IMG/VR virus record: IMGVR_UViG_3300050821_007696 | Span: 1-64,000 of that record | From: a virus | Direction: 5' to 3' (one strand) | Length of the DNA: 64,000 nt | In this document: positions 63,336 through 64,000 of the stretch, piece by piece | Layout: the number at the start of each line of letters is the position of its first letter | Numbering within the stretch: position 1 is the stretch's first letter | Translations under genes and position numbers: made by a program | Notes under the pieces: model-generated | Told to the model about the DNA's origin: nothing | What the model saw: the letters and a program-made list of their open reading frames with translations, nothing else | The model's database searches: none

Positions 63336-63462
63336 GGCAGCAGCCCGTCAGCGGGGCCTCACCCGGCGCAGCTTCATCGTCGCCGCGGCGGCCTTGCTGG
63401 CGGGCTGCACGACAGGTAACCATGAGACCAGGCCCAGCAGCCCGCCTCCGGAAGGACAGTCC

Positions 63463-64000
63463 GTGACAGGTCACCACCACCCGCACCCGAAGCCGCCGAA
63501 GCCCCCCGTCCCCCCGTCCCCGCCCGTGACCGGCAAGTACCTGTTCGAGGACGAGTTCACCGGGCCGGCCGGCGCGTCCCCGGACGAGGGCACCTCGCCG
63601 TCGTCGAAGCTGTGGACGCTGCGCAGCGGCTTCACCAACAACGGCGCCTACGTGACCGGCAGCCCGGCGGTCGCCTACCTGGACGGCAGCGCGCAGGGCA
63701 ACCTGGTGCTGGCCGTCGGGAAGGCGGGCTCCCTCGGGGCGAAGGCGGGCTTCTTCCCGGCCCCGATCCTCGACACCGGCGGCGGCCCTGCTTCGCAGCA
63801 GTACCCGAGCGACGGCAGCCCGGTGAACTTCGCGCTCCAGCCGGGCATGTCCTGCGAGATGCGGGTCGCGGTCAACACGGTTGCCGGCACCTGGCCCGCG
63901 GCGTGGTTCGTGCCGGTTCTCGCCGGGGCGAACTACCCGGAGGGCTGGTCCGAGATCGACATGGAGGAGAGCTACGGGACCGGTTTCGCGGACTCCTCGA
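63463..64000 (+). CDS. GH16-type glycoside hydrolase (cut by window end)
   Basis: From GTG 63463 (ribosome site GGAAGGA) 179 residues are visible. A His/Pro-rich linker precedes a concanavalin-like GH16 domain: FEDEFTG at the start, WPAAWFVPVL, and the catalytic EIDMEE (Glu164 nucleophile, Asp166, Glu168/169). GH16 enzymes cut beta-1,3/1,4-glucans and related galactans. In the same frame, upstream of the GTG, lies TRRSFIVAAAALLAGC, a twin-arginine lipoprotein signal, but no ATG, GTG or TTG precedes it back to the stop at about 63241. The true start may thus lie upstream. The rest of the gene is outside the window. Confidence 0.75.
   Translation, partial: MTGHHHPHPKPPKPPVPPSPPVTGKYLFEDEFTGPAGASPDEGTSPSSKLWTLRSGFTNNGAYVTGSPAVAYLDGSAQGNLVLAVGKAGSLGAKAGFFPAPILDTGGGPASQQYPSDGSPVNFALQPGMSCEMRVAVNTVAGTWPAAWFVPVLAGANYPEGWSEIDMEESYGTGFADSS

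Noticed and set aside
1-64000. Integrase, attP, immunity repressor or replication genes
   Set aside because: None seen. Lifestyle cannot be decided from this window.

Overview
The window is part of the genome of a tailed double-stranded DNA phage with a long, non-contractile tail (siphovirus type) that infects a high-GC actinomycete. This rests on the gene order (large terminase, portal, HK97-type protease, major capsid protein, connectors, tail tube, paired tail chaperones, 1671-residue tape measure, giant glycine-rich tail proteins). It also rests on high GC, frequent GTG starts, a LysM plus Rpf-like lysin, a DUF397 gene and -10 boxes placed for leaderless mRNAs. No integrase, repressor, polymerase or helicase is present and the last gene is cut at base 64000, so the genome is larger than the window. 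Host genus cannot be fixed from the sequence.

Layout. 0.1-3.6 kb: small zinc-binding-type genes, a cupin and a leftward papain-like peptidase. 3.6-3.9 kb: a packed non-coding block (42-bp tandem repeat, tRNA-like element, 19-bp perfect hairpin) just before the terminase (3.9-5.5 kb). 5.6-7.3 kb: leftward lysis-type cassette (Rpf-like LysM lysin, membrane protein, NlpC/P60 peptidase, Cys-rich peptide). 7.5-7.7 kb: two tRNA-Ser genes. 8.2-15.2 kb: portal, protease, capsid, small head genes. 15.2-16.8 kb: membrane genes including a two-TM potassium channel. 16.8-24.4 kb: a sugar operon (glycosyltransferases, epimerase, C-methyltransferase, sugar cupin, FkbM methyltransferase, MazG-like protein). 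24.4-29.7 kb: small genes and putative surface or decoration proteins, one with about 12 GTGT-type repeats. 29.8-36.2 kb: connectors, a histone-like/papain-like fusion, a CgeB-like glycosyltransferase, tail tube and chaperones. 36.4-53.3 kb: tape measure, tRNA-Arg and tRNA-Phe, three large tail proteins. 53.3-54.9 kb: membrane/holin-like genes ending in a double terminator. 55-57.4 kb: leftward operon with a Band-7-like lipoprotein and DUF397. 57.5-61 kb: Cas4-like exonuclease, ribbon-helix-helix-like protein, DnaJ-type zinc protein and a Pro/Gln-rich protein behind a structured leader. 61-64 kb: a processive GT2 synthase (QxxRW), a NodB deacetylase and a GH16 protein.

Working together: the virion genes make a siphovirus particle. 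The papain-like, NlpC/P60, Rpf-like and tape-measure transglycosylase domains attack the cell wall at entry or exit. Two carbohydrate programmes stand out. The first (16.8-24.4 kb, plus 32.9 kb) looks built to tailor and transfer a methylated sugar, probably onto virion proteins or the host surface. The second (61-64 kb) couples a NodC/PgaC-like polysaccharide synthase, a NodB deacetylase and a GH16 enzyme, which is an unusual set for a phage.

Regulation: at least a dozen genes have TANNNT exactly 6-7 bases before the start codon, the geometry of leaderless transcripts. A perfect 16-bp palindrome, AGTGCCAGCTGGCACT, occurs five times, always at the 3' end of a gene. In four cases it overlaps a TAG stop, and it is extended to an oriented 18-mer in every copy. 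It is the strongest unexplained sequence signal here and could be a terminator or a repressor/stoperator site.
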